A stretch of DNA of 64,000 bases from Candidatus Omnitrophota bacterium (GCA_903820505.1 CAIJHQ010000062.1:1-64000); one strand, 5' to 3'; numbered from the stretch's first letter, positions 24,000 to 33,498 are shown. Notes: generated by a model from the sequence alone, not told the origin. Program-made: numbers and translations.

Positions 24000-25997
24000 T
24001 TATTCAAACCCGAGCAACCGGCCGCCCTGATAGACCACGAACGAGCTCATCCAGGCGAGCCCCGTCATATAGACAATCATGAAAAGCAGCCAGCCCCAAG
24101 ACCCTGTCTCCCGCTTGACGACGGCAAAGGTTGAAAAACACTGGCACGCCAGCACATAAAAAACCATCAGCGAAACCGCCACAAGCGGCGTATAAAGTAA
24201 TTTGCCGGTCTCGGGCGACCGTTCGCGCTGGAGCGCGCCGATCAATCCCGCCGTCATCCCTTCGCCTTCGGTTTTCACGTGGTGGACGATCGCGAGAGTG
24301 CTGATCAAAAGTTCGCGCGCCGCGAACGAAGTGATGATCCCGATCCCGATCTCCCAGTTGAAACCCAGCGGCCGGATCGCGGGTTCGATCGCCTTGCCGA
24401 GGCGGCCCGCGAAACTCGACCGGATCTTTTCTCCTTTTTCTTCATGGTCGATCACGGTGATCTTTTCGCTAAGAGCCTGCCCGCTCAGCATCGTCGCCGC
24501 CGTCCGGCGTTCCGCCTGGAATCTTGCCGCGGCGGAAGGGTCTTTGGGATAGCTCATCATGAACCACAGAATGATCGAAAAAAGAAGGATGATCCCGCCG
24601 GCGCGACAGAGGAATTCTTTCCCGCGGTCCCACACGGTCGCCGCGACCGTCCCAAAATGGGGAAAACGGTAAGGCGGCAATTCGAACACGAACGGCATCC
24701 GGTTCCCTTTCAGGAACGTTTTCCTGAAAAGCGCGGCCACCCCCAACCCGGCCCCGATACTCAGGAAATATAGCCCGAAAAGCACCAGCGCCTGAAGATG
24801 CAGAACATGGAACACGTGGATCTGTGGAATGAACGCCGCGATCAGAAGCGTGTAGATCGGAAGCCGCGCGCTGCAGCTCATGAGCGGCGTGACAAGGATC
24901 GTGGCCAGACGCTCGTTCCGGTCTTCGATCGTACGCGTCGCGAGCACTCCCGGGACCGTACAGGCGAAGGAGCTCAAAAGCGGAAGGAACGCCTTGCCGT
25001 TCAGTCCGACTGATTTCATGACACGGTCGAGCACAAAGACCGCACGCGCCATATAACCCGTATCCTCGAAAAGGGCGATAAAGAAAAAAAGCAGGAAGAT
25101 CTGCGGCAGAAAAACGATCACATTACCCACACCGCCGATGATCCCGTCCACCACAAGGCTTTGCAGCGGACCGGCGGGCAGAACGGCCTTGGCCGCGTTC
25201 GCGAAATGTTCCATCCCGTGCGAGATCCATTCCATGGGGATCCGCGCCCACGAAAAGATCGATTGAAAGATCAGGCCCATGGTCCCGGCGAAAAAAAGCA
25301 TGCCCCAAACCCTGTGGGTGAGAACACGATCGAGCTTTTCTGAGACCGAAAGTTCCTTGCGAGGTACCCGGCGGACGACTCCTTCAAGAATTTCGTCGAT
25401 CTGTTTATAGCGGATCCCGGGATCGAGAGACGGGTCCGAAGGATCCCTCTTTGTCCGGAGGGACGGCTGCGTGAGATTCTGTTCGATAACTTCCCGGAGA
25501 TTGTGGATATTGTCCTGCCGCATACCAACCGTGGGAACGCACGGCGCCCCCGTAAGAGACTCCAGTTTTTCCAGATCCACCTCCACGCCGTTCTCGCGGG
25601 CCATGTCCCACATATTCAGCACAAGCACGACGGGAAGTCCGATCTCGATCACCTGCAACGCCAAATAGAAATTCCGTTCCAGGTTATTCGAATCAAGTAC
25701 CACGACCACGAGGTCCGGAGGCGGCGTCCCCTGCTGTGCCCCTATCAGGACCTTATGGACGATCTCCTCGTCTAGCGATCGCGGCACCAGGCTGTAAGCG
25801 CCGGGAAGATCCAGAACAGAAACGGTCTCTCCCGTGGTCAATTTCATCTGACCGGCCCGCTTTTCCACTGTTACGCCGGGATAATTGGCCGTGCTGTGCC
25901 GGAGCCCCGTCAGGGCGTTGAAGATCGTGGTTTTCCCCGTGTTCGGGTTTCCCACCAGCGCGATCTCTTTCATTCCCGGTGCCGTTGTCTGCTTCAT
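24000..25997 (-). CDS. feoB: Ferrous iron transporter FeoB
   Basis: 665 residues. The G domain (1-170) has GNPNTGKTTIFNALTG (G1), VLDLPGAYSL (G3) and VLNMWDMA (G4). The guanine dissociation inhibitor region follows, then the membrane domain with two Gate repeats (SFACTVPGVLATRTI and TPLMSCSARLPIYTLLI). It imports Fe(II) driven by nucleotide hydrolysis. It overlaps feoA by 4 nt. The membrane part ends in short hydrophobic helices, and the total is slightly shorter than E. coli FeoB (773). Confidence 0.96.
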   Translation of the reverse strand: MKQTTAPGMKEIALVGNPNTGKTTIFNALTGLRHSTANYPGVTVEKRAGQMKLTTGETVSVLDLPGAYSLVPRSLDEEIVHKVLIGAQQGTPPPDLVVVVLDSNNLERNFYLALQVIEIGLPVVLVLNMWDMARENGVEVDLEKLESLTGAPCVPTVGMRQDNIHNLREVIEQNLTQPSLRTKRDPSDPSLDPGIRYKQIDEILEGVVRRVPRKELSVSEKLDRVLTHRVWGMLFFAGTMGLIFQSIFSWARIPMEWISHGMEHFANAAKAVLPAGPLQSLVVDGIIGGVGNVIVFLPQIFLLFFFIALFEDTGYMARAVFVLDRVMKSVGLNGKAFLPLLSSFACTVPGVLATRTIEDRNERLATILVTPLMSCSARLPIYTLLIAAFIPQIHVFHVLHLQALVLFGLYFLSIGAGLGVAALFRKTFLKGNRMPFVFELPPYRFPHFGTVAATVWDRGKEFLCRAGGIILLFSIILWFMMSYPKDPSAAARFQAERRTAATMLSGQALSEKITVIDHEEKGEKIRSSFAGRLGKAIEPAIRPLGFNWEIGIGIITSFAARELLISTLAIVHHVKTEGEGMTAGLIGALQRERSPETGKLLYTPLVAVSLMVFYVLACQCFSTFAVVKRETGSWGWLLFMIVYMTGLAWMSSFVVYQGGRLLGFE

Positions 25998-26251
25998 GCC
26001 GGCGTCCTTTTCACGACGATCTTGGAGGCATCCTGCTTACGCAGGGAAAGACTGTAACCGCGCACCAGTATCTCCATCGGATCCCCGAGCGGGGCAAAGC
26101 GTTTCACAAGGACCTTCGTCCCCGCGACCAGGCCGAGCTCTTTGAGCCGGTGGTGCAGGTCCTCTTCCCCCTCGTACCCCTGGATGATCCCGATCTCTCC
26201 CGCGCTAAGCCGGTCAAGCGGGACAACTTCTACCTCCGGCATTTTTCGCAC
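25994..26251 (-). CDS. feoA: FeoA, SH3-like accessory protein of Fe(II) uptake
   Basis: 85 residues, SH3-like FeoA fold: PLDRLSAGEIGIIQGYEGEE, HHRLKELGLVAGTKV and GDPMEILVRGYSLSLRKQDA. It is needed for FeoB activity. It starts the feoA-feoB-Cys-protein transcript, with ATGA coupling to feoB. No Fur box consensus is visible in 26252-26335. Confidence 0.95.
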   Translation of the reverse strand: MRKMPEVEVVPLDRLSAGEIGIIQGYEGEEDLHHRLKELGLVAGTKVLVKRFAPLGDPMEILVRGYSLSLRKQDASKIVVKRTPA

Positions 26252-26335
26252 CGTCCTGTGAGCTGATGGCAGTGATGCTTCAATTCAAACCCTTACGAAT
26301 ATTACGGAAGGACGTTTTCTTCGTCCCTGCAAGCA

Positions 26336-26605
26336 TTAGAATTTTAGATATGCCAAGAGACTGAGCCCAGCATTCAATACGATCAGGAAGAAACCTAAAA
26401 ATGCGGTATTCTTCACTTCGCGGGCCTCATCGATCGGCGCGACCTTCCAGTTGAACTTTTCCATGATCCATTGGTAAAGACCGATCGAGCGCCGCGGAAA
26501 AAACGCCGAAAAAATACCCAGCGCGAGACCCAATATGCCGAGCGCCATAAAAATAACTTTTGGATTCAGACAGCAACACGAAAACCTCATCAACGGACAC
26601 TGCAC
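26336..26605 (-). CDS. Small Cys-headed membrane protein, unknown
   Basis: 89 residues from a GTG at 26605 with GGGAGG six bases upstream. The N-terminus is Cys-rich (MQCPLMRFSCCCLN), followed by a membrane helix at about 18-36, a cytoplasmic segment with KVAPIDEAREVKN, and a second helix at about 66-86. I do not recognise the family. It sits just upstream of feoAB in the same direction, with 84 bp between. The three adjacent cysteines beside a membrane helix suggest metal or thiol binding at the membrane (inference). Confidence 0.7.
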   Translation of the reverse strand: MQCPLMRFSCCCLNPKVIFMALGILGLALGIFSAFFPRRSIGLYQWIMEKFNWKVAPIDEAREVKNTAFLGFFLIVLNAGLSLLAYLKF

Positions 26606-26660
26606 GGCAGACCTCCCTTTTTGTGTGGTTCCTGTTAAAAATTTCTCCGATAGATCCTGT

Positions 26661-28694
26661 TCATTCCCAAGCGCTCCGGTAACCGCTCACGGACTCCGTG
26701 TAACGGAGCAGATCGTCAAAAAAAGGAAGATTGGAAAGCGTCGCGCTATCCCCGATCATGATCAGCTTCCGGCGAGCCCGGGTCATCGCGACATTCATGC
26801 GACGGGTATCGGTCAGAAAACCCAGCTGCCCCTCGCGGTTCGACCTCACCAGCGAAACGATCACAACCTCTTTCTCCCGGCCCTGGAACGCGTCGACACT
26901 ATCGATCTCAAGCGCGGTCAAAGATCCCGGATCGCTCCGGTCCCCCAGGATCATGCCCGTCAAAAGTTTGACCTGCGCGCTGTAAGGGCTGATCAGTCCG
27001 ATCTCTGACGGCGGAACCCCGGCCTTTAGCAGCCGCTCCATTTCTTTGACCACCCTCCCGGCCTCATGCGTATTGTAGCGGCTTTCGGTCCCTTCTTCGA
27101 CCTCCTCTTCATACCCCAGGCCCGCCGTATCCAGAAAAATAAAAGGCGCCGGATCGATCTCCGAAGCCTTCACATGGGAAAGATCGTGCAATGTATGGCG
27201 AGCCACGGAGGGGTCGGCCTTGAGCGCGCCCTCATAGAATTCCCGGGACGAAAAATCCATGATGTGTTCGTGCATGCGGTATTGCCGTTCCAGCCGCACC
27301 TTCGAAGTCCCGTCCAGCGTATCATGCAAACGCTCGAAAAGCGTGTACGTCAGGCTTTTTTTACCGTGCTGGGGACACTGAACCGTGGGAGGAAGCTGGC
27401 AATGGTCGCCGGCCAATATCACTTTGCCGGCGTGAAGAATGGGAAGCCACGTACTCGGCTCGGTCCCCTGCGTGGCCTCGTCGATGATCACCCAGTCAAA
27501 AGCTTTGGCCTTGATCAGCGGGTCGCCGCAACCCGTATGTGTTGCCACAACGACCTCCGAGGCGTTCCAGACCTGCTTGAAGATCTGGGAACGCAGATCC
27601 CGGATGTCATCCCGCAGTCTATCGATCTCATTGCGCATCTCGCGCCGCTCTTCCCAGGTCATAACGCGGCGGTCCTGCCGGCGTTCCTTTTGGCGGGCGA
27701 ACTGTTCCAGCTTCGCCTCGTTCTCATCGATCATCTTCGCGTAAGGATGCCGGGCCAATTTATAACTCAAGGTGTGTTCGCGGATCCGCTCGGAGATCCG
27801 GGCGGGTTGCCCCAACCGCGTGACCGGGATCTTTTTTTCCGCGAGACATTCCACCAGATAATCGCAGGCCGCGTTGCTCGGCGCGGAAACAAGGACCGCT
27901 TCCCCGCGTTTCGACGCCTGGTGGATGATCTCCGTCAACACCCGGGTCTTTCCGGTTCCCGGCGGGCCGTGGATGAGCAGAACGTCCCCGGCTTCCGCCG
28001 CCATGCAAACCGCTTTTTTCTGGTCATCATTGAGCGTCCCGTCCAGAAATCCGGTTTTGCCGGGCGCAACAGGATCCCCGAAGCGCGGCCTCTTGAGCCC
28101 CAGACTGATGTCCCGGAAATATGCGAGGCGGGAATGATCGGCCTGACGGACCGCCTGCAACGCGTCGTACATGCGCTGGTACGTCGTTCGGTTCTCTGTC
28201 AAATTTAACTGAAAACTATTTTCACGACTTACCCATTCCGGGACCCGGCCGCTGAACGCGACGGTGATCCTCCACCGGTCCCTCTCATAGACCGCCCCGT
28301 TCGGACATTCGGATCCCGGCGTCTGAAATCCCGAGAGCGACACCACATCCCCCACATTCAGGGAATAACGCGGCAAGGGACGTCCGTTCTGGAAGGCAAA
28401 GGTCAGTAATTTCTGACCGGAAGGATTGTAATGGGTTTCCAGAAGATCGAGACGGAAAAGGGCTTTTCCCTTTCGCTCCCTTTCTTCCGGCCGTTTCTCG
28501 AGGCTCTCGCTCCGGTAGCGGGTCCGCTCTTCGCGCTCCTCGTCACGAAGCAGGCGCGTCAGATGCAGAAAATGCTTTTCCGTCACCGCCTCGTCGCCGA
28601 CCCAGATCTTCGGCTCTTCTTTTTTTTCTAGCTTCGGAAGCGGCTGTAACGCCGGTTTCCTTTTGCGCGGACGGTCGCGATAGGTGTGTGCCAT
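26661..28694 (-). CDS. Superfamily 1 Upf1-like DNA/RNA helicase (IGHMBP2 type)
   Basis: About 677 residues. A basic N-terminus and an OB-like beta region (about 100-200) precede the helicase core: motif I HGPPGTGKTRVLTEII, motif II VIIDEATQGTEP, motif III LAGDHCQLPPTV, motif V SVDAFQGREKEVVIVSLVR, motif VI MTRARRKL. A charged helical insert (about 340-390) separates Ia and II. Such AAA_11/AAA_12 proteins unwind nucleic acid; the substrate is not known. I set the start at the ATG at 28694, after the yjbQ stop; an upstream in-frame ATG at 28766 lies inside yjbQ. Confidence 0.9.
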   Translation of the reverse strand: MAHTYRDRPRKRKPALQPLPKLEKKEEPKIWVGDEAVTEKHFLHLTRLLRDEEREERTRYRSESLEKRPEERERKGKALFRLDLLETHYNPSGQKLLTFAFQNGRPLPRYSLNVGDVVSLSGFQTPGSECPNGAVYERDRWRITVAFSGRVPEWVSRENSFQLNLTENRTTYQRMYDALQAVRQADHSRLAYFRDISLGLKRPRFGDPVAPGKTGFLDGTLNDDQKKAVCMAAEAGDVLLIHGPPGTGKTRVLTEIIHQASKRGEAVLVSAPSNAACDYLVECLAEKKIPVTRLGQPARISERIREHTLSYKLARHPYAKMIDENEAKLEQFARQKERRQDRRVMTWEERREMRNEIDRLRDDIRDLRSQIFKQVWNASEVVVATHTGCGDPLIKAKAFDWVIIDEATQGTEPSTWLPILHAGKVILAGDHCQLPPTVQCPQHGKKSLTYTLFERLHDTLDGTSKVRLERQYRMHEHIMDFSSREFYEGALKADPSVARHTLHDLSHVKASEIDPAPFIFLDTAGLGYEEEVEEGTESRYNTHEAGRVVKEMERLLKAGVPPSEIGLISPYSAQVKLLTGMILGDRSDPGSLTALEIDSVDAFQGREKEVVIVSLVRSNREGQLGFLTDTRRMNVAMTRARRKLIMIGDSATLSNLPFFDDLLRYTESVSGYRSAWE

Positions 28695-28707
28695 GTTTAC
28701 CGGGAGA

Positions 28708-29124
28708 TCATTCCCCGAGGATCTTGACGACGACGCGTTTCCGCCTTCGCCCGTCGAACTCGGCATAAAAGATCCGTTCCCACGTCCCGAGGTCCAGTTT
28801 ACCGTTCGTGATGGCGACCACGACCTCGCGGCCGAAAAGCTGGCGTTTCACGTGCGAGTCGCCGTTGTCTTCGCCGGTCCGGTGATGGCGGTACCCTTTA
28901 AGGTCGTACGGCGCGAGACGTTCGAGAAAGTCATCGAAGTCCTGGATCAACCCCGGCTCGTCGTCATTGATGTAAACGCTGGCAGTGATATGCATGGGGT
29001 TCACCAGGCAAAGCCCTTCCTTCACGCCGCTTTTACGGACCGCCGCCTCGACCTGGGAAGTAATGTTGATATACCCGCGTTTTTCCTTCGTCTCGAACCA
29101 AAGATATTCAGTATGTGTCTTCAT
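28708..29124 (-). CDS. yjbQ: YjbQ/UPF0047 family protein
   Basis: 138 residues. [35 protein letters not shown] and [19 protein letters not shown] (the conserved His/Asp/Glu pocket) define the family. E. coli YjbQ has weak thiamine-phosphate synthase activity, and the fold is otherwise of unknown use. It lies 14 bp upstream of the helicase gene. A terminator upstream (29189-29227) separates it from the TIGR04073 gene. Confidence 0.92.
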   Translation of the reverse strand: MKTHTEYLWFETKEKRGYINITSQVEAAVRKSGVKEGLCLVNPMHITASVYINDDEPGLIQDFDDFLERLAPYDLKGYRHHRTGEDNGDSHVKRQLFGREVVVAITNGKLDLGTWERIFYAEFDGRRRKRVVVKILGE

Positions 29125-29188
29125 GGGTCCCTCCCTGAATGTTTTCTATTATCGCACTGAATGATCGCGTTTAAAAACGAAACGAGCC

Positions 29189-29227
29189 AAAAAAAACCGC
29201 CATTTCCTTTATCAGAGAAAATGGCGG
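29189..29227 (-). terminator. Intrinsic terminator after the TIGR04073 gene
   Basis: Minus strand: CCGCCATTT (29227-29219), 13-nt loop, AAATGGCGG (29205-29197), then eight T residues (29196-29189). It is 37 bp beyond the stop codon at 29264. Confidence 0.92.
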
Positions 29228-29263
29228 CTCAAAAACCAAGGCACTGCTTTGGAAGAAACCCGT

Positions 29264-29620
29264 TTATCTCGTAAGAGGCTCCATGGTTTTAGTAACGATC
29301 GTTTCCGGCTCTATCACGGGAGCATATTTCGCCGGCACCGGAAAAGGGAACGTGACCATGTCATAAAGACCCACGGCCGCTCTGCGGACCGTGAAGGCCG
29401 TTCCCCGGAAAATGTTATAGACAAAGCCCGTCAAATAATCGGGGCTGCTCTCGATCGACTTGGGTAATTGTGTAATGTATTCCCCCCAGCATGTAGCAAC
29501 ATTGGACGCGCCGCGGGAGAATTTGGAGGCCGCTTTTGAAGCGTCGGGAAGCTCGGCCGCGAATGCGGAAACGCTCATGACCACTACCGCAATGCTGAGG
29601 AACAGGATCACTTTTTTCAT
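29264..29620 (-). CDS. Exosortase system-associated protein, TIGR04073-like
   Basis: 118 residues from the ATG at 29620, with AGGAGA before it. Signal peptide ending near AFA|AELP. The mature part has KFSRGASNVATCWGEYI, FVYNIFRGTAFTVRRAAVG and a tail VTFPFPVPAKYAPVIEPE. This pattern fits TIGR04073 proteins found in genomes with exosortase/PEP-CTERM sorting, especially in Verrucomicrobia, Planctomycetes and Omnitrophota. No exosortase or PEP-CTERM substrate is in the window. It carries its own terminator. Confidence 0.82.
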   Translation of the reverse strand: MKKVILFLSIAVVVMSVSAFAAELPDASKAASKFSRGASNVATCWGEYITQLPKSIESSPDYLTGFVYNIFRGTAFTVRRAAVGLYDMVTFPFPVPAKYAPVIEPETIVTKTMEPLTR

Positions 29621-29702
29621 CAGGGTCTCCTTTTTGACACCATAAAGACGGATATCACTACCAGAGGCATCGGCCATTCCGCGACTTTTTTGAGTTTTTT
29701 TC

Positions 29703-31079
29703 CTAATCTCCCTCATCCCCGAACCCTTCCGTTTGAAAAACCTCGATGGTAGCTTCCCCGAGCTCCGACTCCCTCAGCCCCGCCTTTTCCAGGGCGCAAC
29801 TCCGGAAAAAAGTCTCCGCGTCCCATCCCGTTTCGGTCGCAACCTCCGGGAGATAGACCCCTTTCCTCCCTCCGTGGTTCACGATGATCCCGTCCGTTCC
29901 CGGCCGGATGTCCTTGAAAGACTTCACGGGAGCCGGCACCGTCAGGAACGAAACATGGACCGTGATCTCTCCAAGTTCCCGCAGTGTCAAAGGCGGAAAA
30001 CGCGGGTCCTCAAAAGCGGCCGCCAGAGCCATGTCGCGAACGCTTTCCCGAAGAGGCGTTTGCCCCACGATCTGTCCGATGCAACCCCGGAGCCTTTTCT
30101 TTATTTTCAACGTCACGAAGATTCCCCGTTTCTCGTCCAGGATGTCCGCCCCCAGTTTTAAAGCGGGTGACGGCTTTCCTTCCAGGGCCACTTTCAAAAC
30201 CTCGTGGACGTATGCCACGATCGCCTTCTTTTCTCCCGTCCCAAGACCCTTTTCCCGTTTGAAAGCCATGGCCGCGTACCCTACCACCGAATTCCGTTCT
30301 CCCGTGACGTCCCCCGAATTTTCATACCGGAGCAAAGCGGGACCTTTCCACCCCATCTCTTTGGAAAGTTTGAGCATCGTTAAAAGCGGCGCCATGCCGC
30401 ACGCCTCGGCCTTTTCCGTCACGGAGGCTTTTCCGACGGCTTCGAAATCGCCCCTCTCGAGCATGGCGATGAGCCCTTTGTCCTTTTTGACGGCCGTTCC
30501 ATAAGGATGGAAATGCGAGAGATCGCTGGTCGCCACGACCAGGACGTTCCGGCCCTTAATTTCTTTGGCCAAAGCCCCCGCCAGGGCCGTGATATTGCGG
30601 AGATCTTGTTCCCCGAAAAAAATGGGGACGATTTTCAAGTCCGGGATAACTTCCTGGAGGAACGGAAGCTGGACTTCAAGGGAATGTTCTTCCAAACGCC
30701 CGTCAAATTTTCCTTGAAGCAGCGGATGGAACACCCGGAGCTTGCGCGCGAGCTCCTGATTGACCGGCACGCGGCCCAGGGGCGTTTCGTAATATTCCGC
30801 GTCATCCACAAGGACACCGGGAAGGAAGATCCGGTGTAAAAAAGCAATAACGACGACGGCGTCGAACTTCCTGCCCTGAACGGTCTTGTAGGCCTCCGCC
30901 GCGACCCGGCCGGAATAATCATAACCCGCGTGCGGAACGATCAGCCCGCGGACTTCCGGGTCGGGCTTCGAACGGGCCCGGGCAAGCAGATCACGAACTT
31001 GTTCCTTCAAGGCCGCCGGATCGCCGGAATAGAATTGGCCGCTCACCACCGCCTGGCGAACTCTTTCTTGAGGTTTCAT
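29703..31079 (-). CDS. amrB/amrA: AmmeMemoRadiSam protein B-A fusion (MEMO1 + AMMECR1)
   Basis: 458 residues from the ATG at 31079, with AGGAG upstream. The N-terminal MEMO domain (about 5-275) has VPHAGYDYSGRVAAEAY, EHSLEVQLPFLQ, DLSHFHPYG and ACGMAPLLTML, retaining the His/His/Cys metal pocket. The C-terminal AMMECR1 domain (about 290-455) has LRGCIGQIVGQTPLRES, FEDPRFPPLTL and YLPEVATETGW. With a radical SAM partner these form the AmmeMemoRadiSam set, whose reaction is not established. The partner is at 35090-36169 on the opposite strand, not adjacent. Confidence 0.93.
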   Translation of the reverse strand: MKPQERVRQAVVSGQFYSGDPAALKEQVRDLLARARSKPDPEVRGLIVPHAGYDYSGRVAAEAYKTVQGRKFDAVVVIAFLHRIFLPGVLVDDAEYYETPLGRVPVNQELARKLRVFHPLLQGKFDGRLEEHSLEVQLPFLQEVIPDLKIVPIFFGEQDLRNITALAGALAKEIKGRNVLVVATSDLSHFHPYGTAVKKDKGLIAMLERGDFEAVGKASVTEKAEACGMAPLLTMLKLSKEMGWKGPALLRYENSGDVTGERNSVVGYAAMAFKREKGLGTGEKKAIVAYVHEVLKVALEGKPSPALKLGADILDEKRGIFVTLKIKKRLRGCIGQIVGQTPLRESVRDMALAAAFEDPRFPPLTLRELGEITVHVSFLTVPAPVKSFKDIRPGTDGIIVNHGGRKGVYLPEVATETGWDAETFFRSCALEKAGLRESELGEATIEVFQTEGFGDEGD

Positions 31080-31280
31080 GGCCGAGCTCCTGACAATGTA
31101 GGGAAAATGCCGCACCCGCTGTTAATTCTACTCCAGGGGCGGTCCTTCTTCATTATCAAGTTTTGGAAGGCTCCGGACCCCGGAATGTTTCTCACAGGTC
31201 TGGAGTTCCCGGCGGCCGCGGATTATAATGGGCCCCGTTGTTCATAGAACGCGTCGGATTTTTTTGACTCTGGAGATTTT

Positions 31281-31631
31281 ATGCTTTCATCACAAAAAAC
31301 GGTTCTTCCGGAACGGAATTTCATCGGGAAGGCTCTGAACCTTGGTTCTCTCATTGACTATCAGAAGAACGCCGTCGTCAGCAAACAGATCCTGAACAAA
31401 AAAACGGGCACACTCACCGTCTTCGCTTTTGACAAGGGGGAAGGCCTCAGCGAACACACCGCCCCTTATGATGCCTCGGTCTTCATTTTAAAAGGCCGCG
31501 CGGTGATCCTGATCGCCGGAAAACCTCACGCTCTCAACGCAGGCGAAATGATCATCCTGCCCGCCCAGATCCCGCACGCGGTGAAAGCCCCGGAACGTTT
31601 TAAGATGCTGCTCATTATGATCCGGTCCTGA
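31281..31631 (+). CDS. Small cupin-domain protein
   Basis: 116 residues: one beta-barrel cupin (about 40-112) with EHTAPYDASVFILKGRAVI (motif 1, with only one clear His) and LPAQIPHAVKAPERFKMLLI (motif 2 His). GGAG sits five bases before the ATG. The metal set is incomplete compared with classical cupins, so it may be a binding or sensor protein rather than an enzyme. It lies 20 bp before the purine permease gene and is probably co-transcribed with it. Confidence 0.85.
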   Translation: MLSSQKTVLPERNFIGKALNLGSLIDYQKNAVVSKQILNKKTGTLTVFAFDKGEGLSEHTAPYDASVFILKGRAVILIAGKPHALNAGEMIILPAQIPHAVKAPERFKMLLIMIRS

Positions 31632-31650
31632 TCCGGGAAGGAACTTAAAA

Positions 31651-32937
31651 ATGATCGCGCGATTCTTTAAATTCACGGAACGGAAAACGACGTTCGGCAC
31701 CGAAGTCATCGCCGGGGCCACAACCTTCCTCGCCATGGCCTACATCGTTTTCGTCAATCCTAACATTCTCGCGGTCGCGGGCATGGACAAGACCGCGCTG
31801 ATCACGGTCACCTGTCTTGTGACCGCGCTGGCCACGATGATGACCGGGATCTTCGCGAACGCCCCGATCGCCATGGCGCCCGGCATGGGACTCAACGCCT
31901 TCTTCGCCTACTCGCTGGTCCTCGCGGAAAAAATAAGCTGGGAGACCGCGCTGGGGATCGTTTTCCTTTCGGGTCTTTTCTTCTTCCTGCTGACCTTGCT
32001 CGGGGTTCGCCGCAAGATCGTGGACGTGATCCCCAAAACGCTGATCTCCGCGACCGCCGCCGGCATCGGCCTCTTCATCACCTTCATCGGCCTGACTAAT
32101 CTCGGCGTCATCCAGAAGAATGACGCCACGTTCCTGTCCGCGGCCCCGATCACTCCGACGGTATTGATCGGCCTCGCGGGTTTTCTGGTCATGGCCGTTC
32201 TGGAAATGAAACGGATCAAGGGAGCCATGATCCTGGGGATCCTCGCCGCAACGCTGCTCGCCCTCGTCACGGGCAAGATCGCGTGGCCGGGAACGTTCTT
32301 TTCCCTCGACTTCCGCCTGTCCCCCATCGCTTTCCGCCTTGATATCCTGGGAGCGCTCAAATGGAGCTTCGCCGGCGCGATCTTCACGCTGATGTTCATG
32401 GACCTTTTTGACAGCATCGGCTCTTTGGTCGCCTGCTGCCATCAAGCAAAATTGACGGACGAGAAGGGAAATATCCGCGGCTTGAACCGGCTTCTTTCCC
32501 TGGACGCGATCGCCAGTATGCTCGGCGCGGTCTTCGGGACTTCGACGACCACGACCTACATTGAATCCACGACCGGGATCGAGCAGGGCGGACGGACCGG
32601 CCTCACCTCGCTCGTCACCGCCGGACTGTTCCTGCTGGGACTTCTTTTCACCCCGGTCATCGCGATCGTTCCGGTCTACGCTACGGCGCCGGCACTCATC
32701 CTGGTGGGATTTTTCATGATGCGTGAAATAAAAAACGTCGATTTTACGGACATGGAGGAAGGGTTCCCGGCTTTTGTCATCATCGTGATGATCGCTCTCA
32801 GCTACAGCATCGCCACAGGGCTGGCGTTCGGCTTTCTGAGCTACGTGATCTTTAAGACGGTACGGTTGAAGTTCCGCGAAGTGAAACCCGCGATGTGGGT
32901 GATCGCGGTCCTTTCCCTGCTTCATTTCATTCTCTAG
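31651..32937 (+). CDS. NCS2 purine permease, AzgA/PbuG type
   Basis: 428 residues, about 12-14 membrane segments. TEVIAGATTFLAMAYIVFVN at the start, APGMGLNAFFAYSLV, and FGTSTTTTYIESTTGIEQGG (helix 10 region) are diagnostic of the AzgA branch, which takes up adenine, guanine or hypoxanthine with protons. The exact purine cannot be told. It ends 20 bp before a strong bidirectional terminator. Confidence 0.93.
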   Translation: MIARFFKFTERKTTFGTEVIAGATTFLAMAYIVFVNPNILAVAGMDKTALITVTCLVTALATMMTGIFANAPIAMAPGMGLNAFFAYSLVLAEKISWETALGIVFLSGLFFFLLTLLGVRRKIVDVIPKTLISATAAGIGLFITFIGLTNLGVIQKNDATFLSAAPITPTVLIGLAGFLVMAVLEMKRIKGAMILGILAATLLALVTGKIAWPGTFFSLDFRLSPIAFRLDILGALKWSFAGAIFTLMFMDLFDSIGSLVACCHQAKLTDEKGNIRGLNRLLSLDAIASMLGAVFGTSTTTTYIESTTGIEQGGRTGLTSLVTAGLFLLGLLFTPVIAIVPVYATAPALILVGFFMMREIKNVDFTDMEEGFPAFVIIVMIALSYSIATGLAFGFLSYVIFKTVRLKFREVKPAMWVIAVLSLLHFIL

Positions 32938-32956
32938 AACGGAATCCCTGAAACAA

Positions 32957-32998
32957 AAAGGGGGACAAGCCGTTCGAAAGTCCGGCCCGTCCCCCTTT
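32957..32998. terminator. Bidirectional terminator between convergent genes
   Basis: AAAGGGGGAC (32957-32966) pairs perfectly with GTCCCCCTTT (32989-32998). Inner GCCG/CGGC lengthens the stem. A-rich and T-rich flanks serve the plus-strand permease transcript and the minus-strand gene at 33028. Confidence 0.85.
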
Positions 32999-33027
32999 GG
33001 TAAGCGACAACTCCCTTTGCTATGCTC

Positions 33028-33411
33028 TTAATTCTTCCCGCGCTTCTCTCCCTTTTTATCGTGCCTCAGTTCTTTCTTGGCGGAATGCAGCTCTTTCTTG
33101 TCCTGGTGCATCTGCTTGACGTTCTCCTGATGCAACGCTTTGAGCTTCCCGCGGAGTTCTTTGACCTTCGCGGTATCTCCCGCCGCCTTCGCTTCCTTGA
33201 TCTGGGCCCGCAACTCTTTTTCCTCTGCCTTGGCGGCCTTGGATTGCTCTTTCATTTCCTCTTTTTGCGCCTTGATCTTCTCCTTATCGGCCGCCACCTC
33301 TTCCTTGTGGCTCAACGCCGCCGTTTCCTCGTCTTCGGCATGGACTTTCGCCGTTCCGGACAAGGTCGCGCAGAAAATCACCGCCATCATCAACCAAAAT
33401 ACCTTCTTCAT
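33028..33411 (-). CDS. Exported Lys/Glu-rich coiled-coil protein, unknown
   Basis: 127 residues. Signal peptide (MKKVFWLMMAVIFCATLSG, cleaved near VHA|EDEE), then an almost continuous charged helix of Lys, Glu, Ala and Gln with heptad character. The C-terminus is His/Lys/Arg-rich (ELRHDKKGEKRGKN). No conserved domain recognised. It could act as a periplasmic scaffold or wall-binding helix; nothing in the context decides. An A/T-rich stretch (33412-33498) separates it from lemA upstream. Confidence 0.75.
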   Translation of the reverse strand: MKKVFWLMMAVIFCATLSGTAKVHAEDEETAALSHKEEVAADKEKIKAQKEEMKEQSKAAKAEEKELRAQIKEAKAAGDTAKVKELRGKLKALHQENVKQMHQDKKELHSAKKELRHDKKGEKRGKN

Positions 33412-33498
33412 ACTCTTCCCTCCTCCTTGGATTCGAAAAGACCGGGTTCCTGATAACGGGTTATTCTATATCAAAAAAAAACCCGCGACAAGCGTCCC

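Noticed and set aside
26252-26335. Fur box before feoAB
   Set aside because: No GATAATGATAATCATTATC-like sequence is present.
31645-32925. Open frame on the minus strand antisense to the purine permease
   Set aside because: Same reason: charged low-complexity translation with no motif, fully covered by a well-defined permease.
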